Shown here piece after piece: positions 8,873 through 16,958 of a DNA stretch of 64,000 nt; within the stretch, counting starts at the first letter, position 1; the number at the start of each line of letters is the position of its first letter. This DNA comes from Kitasatospora sp. NBC_01287. Lineage in GTDB: Bacteria; Actinomycetota; Actinomycetes; Streptomycetales; Streptomycetaceae. A program made the position numbers and the translations under genes. The notes under the pieces are model-generated. The model saw only the letters and a program-made list of their open reading frames with translations. It did no database searches and had not been told where the DNA came from. The stretch covers positions 4,006,501-4,070,500 of the forward strand of contig NZ_JAPEPB010000001.1 in assembly GCF_026340565.1 (NCBI RefSeq), written 5' to 3'.

Positions 8873-10285
8873 TCAGCGGCTCCGCTCCCCGACCGCGTCC
8901 TGTGCGCGGTCGGCCAGGGCGGCGGCGGCGCCGGTGTAGCGGGCCGGGTCGAGCAGGTCGGCCAGCTCCGCGTCGGAGAGCTCGGCCCGCACCTCGGGCA
9001 GTTCGGTGAGCACCTCGCCGAGCGTGCGGCCCTCGCGGGCGGCCGTGCCGGAGGCCTGGTTGAGCAGTTCCTGGGCGGTGCCGCGGCCGAGCAGCGGGGC
9101 CAGCCGGGCGGCGATCCGCTCGGAGACCAGCTGGCCCGCCGTCAGGTCGAGGTTGGCGCGCATCCGCTCGGGGTGCACCTCAAGGCCCTCGGTGAGCTCG
9201 GCGGCCAGGTGCGCGGCTCCGCCCGCCAGCCGCAGGCACTCGCGCAGCAGCTGCCACTCGGCGTGCCAGGCGCCGGCCGAGCGCTCGTCCTCGGCGAGCA
9301 TGCACTGCGCGAGGCCGGCCGAGAGCACCGGGACCTGCAGCGCGGCCGAGCGGATCAGGGTGGCCAGCACCGGGTTGCGCTTGTGCGGCATCGCGGAGGA
9401 ACGGCCGCGTCCGCTGACGGCGGGCTCGGCGAGCTCGCCGACCTCGGTGCGGCCCATCGACTGCACGTCCACCGCGATCTTGCCGAGCGCCCCGGTCAGC
9501 AGGGCGCAGGCGGCCCCCAGGTCGGCGATCGGGGTGCGCAGCACGTGCCAGGGCAGCGCGGGCGCGGCCAGGCCGAGCTCGGCCGCGTAGGTGTCGGTGA
9601 GCCGGCGCACGTAGTCGGCACGCGCCCGCGGGTCCTCGGCCACGCCCTCCGCGTACTCCAGATAGCCCGCCAGAGTGCCCGCCGCGCCGCCGAGTTGGAC
9701 CGGCAGCCCGCCCTCGGCCAGCGCGGCCAGCCGCTCCCGGGCGGTGCGCACCAGCTCGTGCCAGCCGGCCGCCTTGAGGCCGAAGGTGGTGGGCACCGCC
9801 TGCAGCGACAGGGTGCGCCCGGCCATCGTGCTGTCCCGGTGCTCGGCGGCCAGCCGGGCCAGCGCGACCAGGGTGCGGTCCAGGTCGGGCAGGACCACCC
9901 GGATCGCCCGCTGCGCGACCAGCATCGCGCCGGTGTCCAGCACGTCCTGGCTGGTCGAGCCGCGGTGCACGTACTCGGCGGCCTCCGGCGCCTGGTCGGC
10001 GACCACCGCGGTGAGCGCGCGGACCAGGCCGACCACCGGGTTGGCGGCCTCCCGGCCCTGCCGGGCCAGCGCCACCAGGTCCAGCCGCTCGGCCCGCGCC
10101 AGCCGCCCGATCGCCTCGGCCGCCGCCACCGGCACGGTGCCCAGCCGGGCCTGCGCCCTGGCCAGCCCGGCCTCGGCGTCCAGCATCGCCTGCAGCCAGG
10201 CCCGGTCGCCGGTGACCGGCTCAACCGGGGTGCCGGCCCGCACGGGCGAGAGCAGGCCGGAGTCGGGGTCGGTGTCGGTGCCCAT
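8873..10285 (-). CDS. PcaB-like lyase (fumarase/adenylosuccinate lyase superfamily)
   Basis: A 470-residue member of the aspartase/fumarase superfamily with the signature GRGRSSAMPHKRNP (about residues 283-296) and the YVHRGSTSQDVLDT block. N-terminal wording (GLLSPVRAGTP) and order match actinomycete 3-carboxy-cis,cis-muconate cycloisomerases (PcaB), which act in protocatechuate breakdown. No other pca gene is in the window, so the true substrate is uncertain; adenylosuccinate lyase itself is less likely. The start at 10285 has GGGGGA 8 nt upstream. A possible operator palindrome lies in the divergent region shared with the LCP gene. Confidence 0.75.
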   Translation of the reverse strand: MGTDTDPDSGLLSPVRAGTPVEPVTGDRAWLQAMLDAEAGLARAQARLGTVPVAAAEAIGRLARAERLDLVALARQGREAANPVVGLVRALTAVVADQAPEAAEYVHRGSTSQDVLDTGAMLVAQRAIRVVLPDLDRTLVALARLAAEHRDSTMAGRTLSLQAVPTTFGLKAAGWHELVRTARERLAALAEGGLPVQLGGAAGTLAGYLEYAEGVAEDPRARADYVRRLTDTYAAELGLAAPALPWHVLRTPIADLGAACALLTGALGKIAVDVQSMGRTEVGELAEPAVSGRGRSSAMPHKRNPVLATLIRSAALQVPVLSAGLAQCMLAEDERSAGAWHAEWQLLRECLRLAGGAAHLAAELTEGLEVHPERMRANLDLTAGQLVSERIAARLAPLLGRGTAQELLNQASGTAAREGRTLGEVLTELPEVRAELSDAELADLLDPARYTGAAAALADRAQDAVGERSR

Positions 10286-10352
10286 GGCGTGGTCCCCCAG
10301 GAGAAAACGGACGGTCGGTCAACTCGGCTCAGGGTAGGGGATTCCGCATCGC

Positions 10353-10369
10353 CATCGGCAGTGCCGATG
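10353..10369. promoter_or_regulatory. Operator-like palindrome between pcaB-like and LCP genes
   Basis: CATCGGCAgTGCCGATG has 8-bp perfect arms around a single base, in the divergent intergenic region 10286-10471. Its size suggests a dimeric repressor site. No regulator can be assigned. Confidence 0.3.
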
Positions 10370-10471
10370 TGATCTTCGCAACATTGTCCGAACTGTTGTC
10401 CCCCGGAACGCCGTGCGGAACGTCCCAGAAGGAGCGGTGCGCCAGGCGGCACACGCGGCCGGTGGGAGCCG

Positions 10472-11869
10472 GTGGGAGACAGCGGGGGGACCATGGCCGA
10501 GAGCGGGAAGCGCGGTGCGCGAAGCGGGACGGTGCTGCGGATCGCGGGGCGGGTGGTGGCCTGCGCCGTCTCGCTCTCGGTGCTGACGGCCTGCGGGTTC
10601 GCCTGGTACGTCCACCACGACCTGACGACCGGGATGACCACCTCGGACGCGATGCGGATGGTGAAGCAGGCCGCCGCCCAGCAGGCGGCCCAGCAGGGGC
10701 CGGGGAAGCCGACCGCCGCGCCGCCGCGGCTGGACAAGTCGGTCAACATCCTGCTGATCGGGCTGGACAGCCGCAAGGACCAGAACGGCAACGACCTGCC
10801 CAAGCAGTTCGTCCAGGACGAGTTGCAGGCCGGCAGCAGCGACATCGGCGGCTACAACACCAACACCCTGATCCTGATGCACATCCCGGCGAACGGCGGC
10901 AAGGTCGAGGCCTTCTCCATCCCCCGGGACGACTACGTCGACCTGGTCAACGTGCCCGGCGGCCACCCGCTCGGCAAGCACAAGGTCAAGGAGGCCTACG
11001 ACCGGGCCAAGTACTACGCCGAGGAGCAGCTCTCCAAGCAGTACTCGGGCGCCGAACTGGAGCGCCGGGGCCGCGACGCGGGCCGGGCGGCCACGCTGCT
11101 GACGGTGCAGAAGTTCCTGGACGTGCCGATCGACCACTTCGCCGAGCTGAACCTCAAGGGCTTCTACGACGTCGCCCAGGCGCTCGGACCCATCACCGTC
11201 TGCCTCAAGAACGACATCAGCGACCCGATCATCTCCCGCACCGCCTCGACCCCCGGCGGCGGCTCCGGCTTCACCGGGCACCGCGGGCTCAACCAGCTGA
11301 ACGCCTCGATGGCGCTGGCCTTCGTGCGCCAGCGGCACAACCTGCCGGACGGGGACTTCGACCGGACCCACCGTCAGCAGGCCTTCCTCGCCTCGGTCAC
11401 CACCAAGCTGGCGCAGGAGGGGGTCTTCGGCGACCTCGGCCGGATGCAGGGGCTGCTGGACGCGGTGAAGCAGGACCTGGTGATCGACAGTGACTGGGAC
11501 GTCCTGGACTTCGCCCAGCAGGCGAGCAGTCTGACCGGCGGCGACGTCGAGTTCAACACCCTGCCGATGGAGGGGTACGAGACGCTGGCCAGTGACGGCG
11601 ACGTGAACCTGGTGGACGTGGCGAAGATCCAGGCGATGGTGCGGCAGAGCATCGACGGCGTCGACCCCGGGGCGGCCGCGCCGGCCACACCCACTGCGCC
11701 TGCGCCGAGCACGACGGGCACACCGACCGGGGGTGGCGACTCCCCCGCGGCCCCCACTCCCACGCCCAGCTCCGCGCCCACACCCGGCTCCGCGCCCACA
11801 CCCGGCTCCGCGCCCACGGACAGCTACGCGGGCCCCGCCGTCGAGGGCGGCGTGCCCTGCGTCAACTGA
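10472..11869 (+). CDS. LytR-CpsA-Psr (LCP) family protein
   Basis: A 465-residue LCP protein, the enzyme class that attaches anionic polymers to peptidoglycan using polyprenyl-phosphate-linked substrates outside the cell. A short cytoplasmic N-terminus is followed by one membrane helix (about residues 22-48). The LCP domain spans about 90-335, with NILLIGLDSR, AFSIPRDDYV and FVRQRHNLPDGDFDR carrying the conserved Asp/Arg residues. The Pro/Thr-rich tail contains three 18-bp repeats (11761-11814). The GTG at 10472 is used; an ATG at 10493 would remove seven residues. There is no linked sugar-polymer cluster, so the polymer is unknown. Confidence 0.88.
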   Translation: MGDSGGTMAESGKRGARSGTVLRIAGRVVACAVSLSVLTACGFAWYVHHDLTTGMTTSDAMRMVKQAAAQQAAQQGPGKPTAAPPRLDKSVNILLIGLDSRKDQNGNDLPKQFVQDELQAGSSDIGGYNTNTLILMHIPANGGKVEAFSIPRDDYVDLVNVPGGHPLGKHKVKEAYDRAKYYAEEQLSKQYSGAELERRGRDAGRAATLLTVQKFLDVPIDHFAELNLKGFYDVAQALGPITVCLKNDISDPIISRTASTPGGGSGFTGHRGLNQLNASMALAFVRQRHNLPDGDFDRTHRQQAFLASVTTKLAQEGVFGDLGRMQGLLDAVKQDLVIDSDWDVLDFAQQASSLTGGDVEFNTLPMEGYETLASDGDVNLVDVAKIQAMVRQSIDGVDPGAAAPATPTAPAPSTTGTPTGGGDSPAAPTPTPSSAPTPGSAPTPGSAPTDSYAGPAVEGGVPCVN

Positions 11870-11899
11870 CGGTCGCTCACGGGCGGCTCCCACGAAGCC

Positions 11900-11936
11900 C
11901 CGGCCCCCGGCCCCTGGTTCGGGGGTCGGGGGCCGG
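11900..11936. terminator. GC-rich hairpin between convergent LCP and lipase genes
   Basis: A near-perfect 15-bp inverted repeat of CCGGCCCCCGGCCCC type with a short TGGTTC loop lies 30 nt past the LCP stop and 46 nt before the end of the opposing lipase gene. It can serve both. Confidence 0.55.
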
Positions 11937-11981
11937 CGGGGTTCAGCGGGGTCGGGGGTCGGGGCTCGGCCGGGCCGGGGG

Positions 11982-13253
11982 TCAGCGCCCGGCGAGGGTG
12001 TCGAACCAGGTCCGGATCAGGGGGTAGGAGGCGATCGCCGATCCGTTGTGGTCGGTGGCCCCGGCATCGACCACCGGCACCTTCACCCCGGCGGCGGCCA
12101 GCTCTCCCTGGCAGGCGGTGGTGTCGGCGGGCGCCACGTCCTGGTCGCCGTCCGCGTCGTAGAGCCGGACGGGTGCGCTCGGCGCCCAGCGGCAGACGGA
12201 GTCGGCCCGCTGGAACATCTCGGCGAACGCGCCGGTGGGGTGCTGCAGCCGGTGCAGGAACCCGGGGGTGAAGAGCTGCTGCAGGCTGTCCGGGAGCGCG
12301 GCGGCGATCTGCTCGTCGGTGTGCTCGCCGTCGAAGAGCGCGGTGATGGTGCTGTCGTAGGGCGCCTGGAACGCCTCGGCGGGCGAGGAGTAGAGCGGGT
12401 GCAGCCGGTTCCAGGCGACCACCAGGTCAGCGGCGTAGAACGAGGCGTGGCTGCCCAGCAGTTGACCGTTCAGTGCGGCCGGCAGCTCGCTGCCCCGCAG
12501 GTCGTACGGGCCGCTGACCGGTGCCAGCGCGGTGAGCCGGTAGCCGGGCAGCGCGCCGCCCTGCAGGGCCTGCCCCACGCTCATCGCGGCGGCGCCGCCC
12601 TCCGAGAAGCCGGTCACCAGCACCCGTCCGTCGGCGCTGCGGCCCTGACGCGCCTCCAGCGCCCGGGCGGCGGTCAGCAGGTCGAGCGAGGCGGTGGTCT
12701 CGGAACGCACGTCCAGGTACGGGTGGGTGCCGGGTCCGGTGCCCAGGCCCAGGTAGTCCGGCGCCACGGCGGCGAAGCCGTCGCCCGCGAACATCACGGC
12801 CGCCGCCCGGTCCGGGCCGTCCGCGACCGAGGGGGCGTCGCCCCGGTAGGCCATCGTGCCGTGCGTGTACTCGACGGTGGCCAGCGGCCCCGAGCCCGTG
12901 GTGCGGGGCAGGGCGACCACGCCGCTGGCGGTGGTGGGCCGACCGGTCGGTGTGACGGTCCGGTAGGTGACCTGGTAGACCTCGACGCCATCGGGCTCGG
13001 CCGGGGTGGCGAAGCCGATGCCCTGGACGTACGCGGTGGCCTGGGAGGCGTCGAACGAGTCCAGCGAGGTCGCGGAGACCAAGGTCCCGCGGGCCCCGCG
13101 GGCCGCCGCGTCGGCCGCCGAGGCGGTGGTCGCGCCGACCGTGCCCGCGGTGACCGCCAGGCAGAGCAGCCCGGCGGCGGCGACCAGTCGGCGGGGGGTG
13201 CGGCGCGGGGTGCGGCGGGGGGTCTGCTGGGCGGCGAGCTGACGGTTCGTCAT
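11982..13253 (-). CDS. Secreted alpha/beta hydrolase, secretory lipase family
   Basis: A 423-residue exported hydrolase. The N-terminus is basic (RRTPRRTPRR) and followed by a hydrophobic core ending ASA near residue 47, a signal peptide. The nucleophile elbow is GFSEGG with Ser217; an Asp in DADGDQDVAP (near 371) and His in GATDHNGS (near 399) complete the triad. The pattern fits the fungal/actinobacterial secretory lipase family acting on triglycerides or other esters. AAGGAAA about 7 nt before the ATG supports the start. The gene is divergent from the chitinase. The repeated Thr-Pro-Arg-Arg in the signal n-region comes from a short DNA tandem. Confidence 0.85.
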   Translation of the reverse strand: MTNRQLAAQQTPRRTPRRTPRRLVAAAGLLCLAVTAGTVGATTASAADAAARGARGTLVSATSLDSFDASQATAYVQGIGFATPAEPDGVEVYQVTYRTVTPTGRPTTASGVVALPRTTGSGPLATVEYTHGTMAYRGDAPSVADGPDRAAAVMFAGDGFAAVAPDYLGLGTGPGTHPYLDVRSETTASLDLLTAARALEARQGRSADGRVLVTGFSEGGAAAMSVGQALQGGALPGYRLTALAPVSGPYDLRGSELPAALNGQLLGSHASFYAADLVVAWNRLHPLYSSPAEAFQAPYDSTITALFDGEHTDEQIAAALPDSLQQLFTPGFLHRLQHPTGAFAEMFQRADSVCRWAPSAPVRLYDADGDQDVAPADTTACQGELAAAGVKVPVVDAGATDHNGSAIASYPLIRTWFDTLAGR

Positions 13254-13524
13254 CGGATTTTCCTTTTCTCGACTGCTTCCTCGATGGGCTCAAGCCTTCC
13301 AGCGGGAGCGGTCCCCAACGATGCGGGCAGCACCCGAACCGGGGGTGGGGCCAGCCGGTGTGTCCACCCGGGGGATCCGGCGCACGCGATGACGGCGGCG
13401 GGCGTGCCGTGCTGCCGCGACCCGGTCGATCGTCGCGCCGATCGGCCGTTCCATCGGTCGGCCGTTCCATCGGTCAGCCGGTGACCGATCGTCAGCACGG
13501 CTGGCCGGCAGCGGATCCCGACCA

Positions 13525-13576
13525 TTGACCCGGCGGGCGGTGGACTATACCTTCCCTCTCATTGGTCTATGCCAAT
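13525..13576 (+). promoter_or_regulatory. Chitinase promoter with DasR-like operator
   Basis: TTGACC (13525-13530) and TATACC (13546-13551) form a candidate promoter with a short 15-nt spacer. About ten bases after it, at the expected start point, lies ATTGGTCTATGCCAAT (13561-13576). Its ends are symmetrical and it matches the dre consensus bound by the GlcNAc regulator DasR (ACTGGTCTAGACCAGT) at most positions. Chitinase genes are known DasR targets. Confidence 0.6.
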
Positions 13577-13682
13577 AAGACCTCCGCGCCTCCGCTCCTC
13601 CCCGCACCCCGCACCCCGCGCCCCCACCGCCGCGTCCCCCACCGCCGCCGCGCCAGTCCGCGGCGCCCGCCGAGGAGAGTCC

Positions 13683-15002
13683 ATGCCAGTGACCCGCCGT
13701 ACCGCCGTCCGCAGAGCCGCGGTCACCGCCGCGGCCGCCGCCTGCGCCTTCGCCCTGCTGGGCGCGGCACCCGCCGGCGCCGCACCCGCCCACGGGGGCG
13801 GCGGCCAGGGCGGCCAGAAGGAACTGACCGGCTACTTCACCCAGTGGGGCATCTACTCCGGCTTCATGGAGAAGAACCTGATCACCAGCGGGGAGATCAA
13901 CCACCTCACCGAACTGGACTACGGCTTCAGCGCCGTCTCGGCCGCCGGCCTGTGCAGCAGCGGCGACAGCTGGGCCGACTACCAGCGCCCGTTCAGCGCC
14001 ACCGAGTCGGTCGACGGCCAGGCCGACCAGGCGGGCCAGGCCCTGCTGGGCAACTTCAACCAGCTGCGCGAGCTCAAGGCGAAGTACCCCAAGCTGAAGA
14101 TCGTGATGTCGATCGGCGGCTGGGCCTGGTCCGGCCAGTTCTCCCAGCTCGCCTCGACCGAGGCCGGGCGGCAGGACTTCGTCGCCTCCTGCGTGGACCA
14201 GTACCTCAAGGGCGACATCCCCGGCCTGCCCGCGGGCGCCGCCGCCGGCATCTTCGACGGCTTCGCGGTCGACTGGGAGTACCCGGGCGAGCCGGGCAAC
14301 GGCAACCCGTACGGCCCGCAGGACACCCCGGACTACACCGCGCTGATGCAGGAGTTCCGCCAGCAGGAGAACCGGGTCGGCCAGGCATCCGGCCGGCACT
14401 ACCTGCTCACCGCGAACACCTCCGCCAACCCGGCCTACGCCGCCAAGCTGGAGCTGCCCAAGATCGCCAAGGTCGTCGACTGGTTCAACGTCATGACCTT
14501 CGACTACCACGGCGCCTGGGAGGCCACCGGTCCCAGCGACCTCTCCTCGGCCCTCTTCCAGGACCCGCGCGACCCCAACCCCTCGAACGACCGGTTCAGC
14601 GTGGACCAGGCGGTCAAGTACTACGAGAAGCAGGGCGTGCGCCCCGAGCAGATCGGCCTGGCCATCCCGTACTACGCCCACGAGTGGAGCGGCGTGGCCC
14701 CCGGCCCGAAGGGCGACGGCCTCTTCCAGCCCGCCGCCTCGGGCGTGGCCGGCACCCCGAACTACAACCAGGTGGTCACCGCCCCCGGCAAGACCTACTG
14801 GGACCCGCTGGCCGCCGAGCCCTACAAGTACGACCCGGCCAGCGGCACCTTCTCGACCTATGACAACCCGGCCTCGGTCTGGCTCAAGGGCCAGTACATC
14901 CGCGCCAACGACCTGCGCGGCACCTTCGTCTGGTCGATGGACGGCGACACCTCCGACGGCAGCCTGACCGCCGCCCTGGGCGAGAGCCTCAACGGCCACT
15001 GA
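13683..15002 (+). CDS. Secreted GH18 chitinase
   Basis: A 439-residue family 18 glycoside hydrolase that would cut chitin outside the cell. The N-terminus has twin-arginine pairs and a hydrophobic stretch ending near AGA at residue 33, a Sec or Tat signal. The catalytic domain begins KELTGYFTQWGIYS, has the substrate-cleft SIGGWAWSGQF and the active-site segment DGFAVDWE, with Asp192, Asp197 and catalytic Glu199. The usual fourth-position Asp of DxxDxDxE is Ala195. No carbohydrate-binding module is present. The ATG at 13683 has GAGGAGAG just upstream; an open extension to 13569 crosses the operator and is rejected. Control by DasR is likely from the site upstream. Confidence 0.9.
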   Translation: MPVTRRTAVRRAAVTAAAAACAFALLGAAPAGAAPAHGGGGQGGQKELTGYFTQWGIYSGFMEKNLITSGEINHLTELDYGFSAVSAAGLCSSGDSWADYQRPFSATESVDGQADQAGQALLGNFNQLRELKAKYPKLKIVMSIGGWAWSGQFSQLASTEAGRQDFVASCVDQYLKGDIPGLPAGAAAGIFDGFAVDWEYPGEPGNGNPYGPQDTPDYTALMQEFRQQENRVGQASGRHYLLTANTSANPAYAAKLELPKIAKVVDWFNVMTFDYHGAWEATGPSDLSSALFQDPRDPNPSNDRFSVDQAVKYYEKQGVRPEQIGLAIPYYAHEWSGVAPGPKGDGLFQPAASGVAGTPNYNQVVTAPGKTYWDPLAAEPYKYDPASGTFSTYDNPASVWLKGQYIRANDLRGTFVWSMDGDTSDGSLTAALGESLNGH

Positions 15003-15020
15003 CCCCAGCCGCTCTGACGC

Positions 15021-15074
15021 CGTGACGCCGCCGGCCCCGCGCCCCGATCGGGGCGCGGGGCCGGCGGCGTCACG
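15021..15074. terminator. 54-bp perfect palindrome, bidirectional terminator
   Basis: The two 27-bp arms are exact reverse complements with no spacer (centre CCCCGATCGGGG). It sits between the chitinase stop and the 3' end of the opposing tRNA gene, 10 nt from the latter, so it would end transcripts from both sides. Confidence 0.75.
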
Positions 15075-15083
15075 CGTGCACTG

Positions 15084-15156
15084 TGCCCCAGGCAGGATTC
15101 GAACCTGCGACACCAGCTTTAGGAGAGCTGTGCTCTATCCCCTGAGCTACTGGGGC
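15084..15156 (-). tRNA. tRNA-Arg (anticodon CCU)
   Basis: A 73-nt cloverleaf reads GCCCCAG at the 5' end pairing with CTGGGGC and discriminator A. The anticodon arm is CAGCT / AGCTG around the loop CTCCTAA, giving anticodon CCU for AGG codons. The T-loop GGTTCGAATCC is canonical. CCA is not encoded. Confidence 0.95.
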
Positions 15157-15612
15157 GGGGGCTTGTGGAAAACCTTGCCGAGAACCCTGACGCGGGGCCT
15201 CGGGCAGGTTGAACAAACACCCTGGTCAGGCGGTGGGCTGGCGCTCCGGGCGACACCTGGGGAAAGGTGGCGACCGTGTCCGCGGAGGGACAGCCGACTG
15301 ACCGATGACAGACTAGCGGATCGGGCCACCGGGATCTTCGTCCGTACGGACGCGGCCGTACTCTGACAGGTCGGCACTCCTCGGACCTGCACGTTTGTCG
15401 GCTTGCTCGAAGACGCCCGGGGCTTCGGGCTCGACCGGCTCCGGAACGTCCACGGCGCGGACTGTCAGCCCGTAGCTGGATGCTCCGGGCTGCCGCTTGC
15501 CCCAGCAGTTCGTCGCTGGTCGCGGTGGGCGGGCGGGGCCGGCGGGAGGCACTGGGCCCGGATGGCCGGTGCGGCGCGCGCGGTCGCAGGCGCTGTCCTA
15601 GCGTCTGGTGAC
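15157..15612. other. Non-coding or decayed region upstream of tRNA-Arg
   Basis: No convincing gene. A minus-strand open frame (15552-15313) encodes an acidic, Pro/Glu-rich peptide without a family match or clear ribosome site, and could be a gene remnant. No repeat of the tRNA 3' end, as an integrated element would leave, is seen. Confidence 0.4.
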
Positions 15613-16590
15613 ATGACGGACATCCTCCCGGACCTCCCGTTCGAGGCATGGCGGCCCACCAAGGAAACCCTCCACCGCTTCGCACAGGTCGTCGGCAAGG
15701 TGGCGCTGGCCCAGGGCACCCGGCGCAATCACTGGTGGCACATCACCTACCGGCTGACGGCGCGCGGTTGGACGACGGTGCCACTGGGCGACGTGCGCCG
15801 GGGGCCGGTGTTCACCATCACGTTCGACTTCTTCGACCACGCGCTGCGGGTGGCGTGCGCGGACGGCCGGCAGACGGCGTTCGCGCTCACGGGGCAGTCG
15901 GTGGCGAGCTTCCACGCGAACCTGCTGCACGCGCTGCGCGCGATGGACATCGACGCGGACTTCCTGGAGAAAGCCACCCCGTACGACCTCCCCGACAAGA
16001 AGCGGCCGTTCGCCCAGGACACCGAGCACACCGAGTACGACCCGGTGCGGGCGCAGCAGGCGTTCCAGGTCCTGAGCCGGGTCGGGGCGATCCTGGAGGA
16101 GTTCAGTGCGGGGTTCTCCGGCAAGGTCAGCCCGGTGCAGCTGTTCTGGCACAGCTTCGACCTGGCCGTGACGCGCTTCTCGGACCGGCAGATCGACATG
16201 CCGGACAGCGTGGACGCGGCGACGCGCGAGGCGTACTCGCGCGAGGTCGTCAGCGCGGGGTTCTGGTACGGCGATGACAAGATCCCCGAGCCGTCGTTCT
16301 ACACGTACACCGCGCCCGAGCCGCCCGGCGTTACCGGGCGGCCGCTGTATCCGGCCGGGGCCAGGTGGATGGAGTCGGGCTCCGGGCACATGGCCTCCTA
16401 CAGCTACGCCGACGCGCGTGCGGCGGCGAAGCCGGTGGCGGCGGTGCTGGGCTTTCTGCAGTCCGCGTACGTGGCGGGCGCGGAACTCGCCGGCTGGGAC
16501 GTACAGGCGCTGACCTGCTTCGGCGGGGTCACCGACCCGGTGCTCAAACAGTCCACCCGGCACGGCTGGCCCGAATGGCCGCACACGTAG
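15613..16590 (+). CDS. DUF5996 family protein
   Basis: A 325-residue soluble protein of the uncharacterised DUF5996 family. Recognisable features are the opening LPDLPFEAWRPTKETLHRFAQ, a RNHWWHITYRLTARG strand block, and the segment VQLFWHSFDLAVTRFSDR. It has a Trp/Tyr-rich core and no signal peptide, membrane helix or known catalytic motif. Third-position GC is normal. The ATG follows TAGCGT by 7 nt without a ribosome site, so the transcript is probably leaderless. It stands alone between tRNA-Arg and a gene-poor stretch. The biochemical role is unknown. Confidence 0.8.
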   Translation: MTDILPDLPFEAWRPTKETLHRFAQVVGKVALAQGTRRNHWWHITYRLTARGWTTVPLGDVRRGPVFTITFDFFDHALRVACADGRQTAFALTGQSVASFHANLLHALRAMDIDADFLEKATPYDLPDKKRPFAQDTEHTEYDPVRAQQAFQVLSRVGAILEEFSAGFSGKVSPVQLFWHSFDLAVTRFSDRQIDMPDSVDAATREAYSREVVSAGFWYGDDKIPEPSFYTYTAPEPPGVTGRPLYPAGARWMESGSGHMASYSYADARAAAKPVAAVLGFLQSAYVAGAELAGWDVQALTCFGGVTDPVLKQSTRHGWPEWPHT

Positions 16591-16958
16591 GCGCGGGTGT
16601 CCGCGGCAGTGGACCGCCGCTTGCGGGTCGCGGCGACCAGCAGTGAGGCTCCCGACGAGCACCGCCGACGCCGCGAGGGTGGTACTGCTGATCCTTCGAG
16701 GCATGGGAGTGCTCCCGGGTGTGCCTGAAGCGCTCGGCGCGGGCCACCCCTGCGAAGATCAACAATCGGACCGCCAGGAGCCCCGACCTGGGGATGCGTC
16801 TGTCCGTGGGCGTTTCGACACACCACCTGACGCGCAAGCGAACCCGAGCAGCTCGTAGGCGCGCGGCTTGATTCCGCACCCGGATCCACCCTCGGCTGCG
16901 GCGCGGCGGGATCCGCACCGCCCGTTGCGCGGTCGAGCGGCCAGGGCCCGTCCGGGCC
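16591..16958. other. Gene-poor stretch with a possible signal-peptide remnant
   Basis: On the minus strand from 16704 a GGGAG site precedes MPRRISSTTLAASAVLVGSL, a plausible signal peptide. The frame then runs into low-quality sequence antisense to DUF5996. This may be the broken start of a secreted-protein gene; nothing else is supported. Confidence 0.3.

Noticed and set aside
15313..15552. 79-codon minus-strand frame
   Set aside because: Acidic and plausible in part, but no ribosome site, no family and poor start context; described only as a possible remnant.
15084..15612. Integrated element at tRNA-Arg
   Set aside because: No integrase gene and no repeat of the tRNA 3' end were found nearby.
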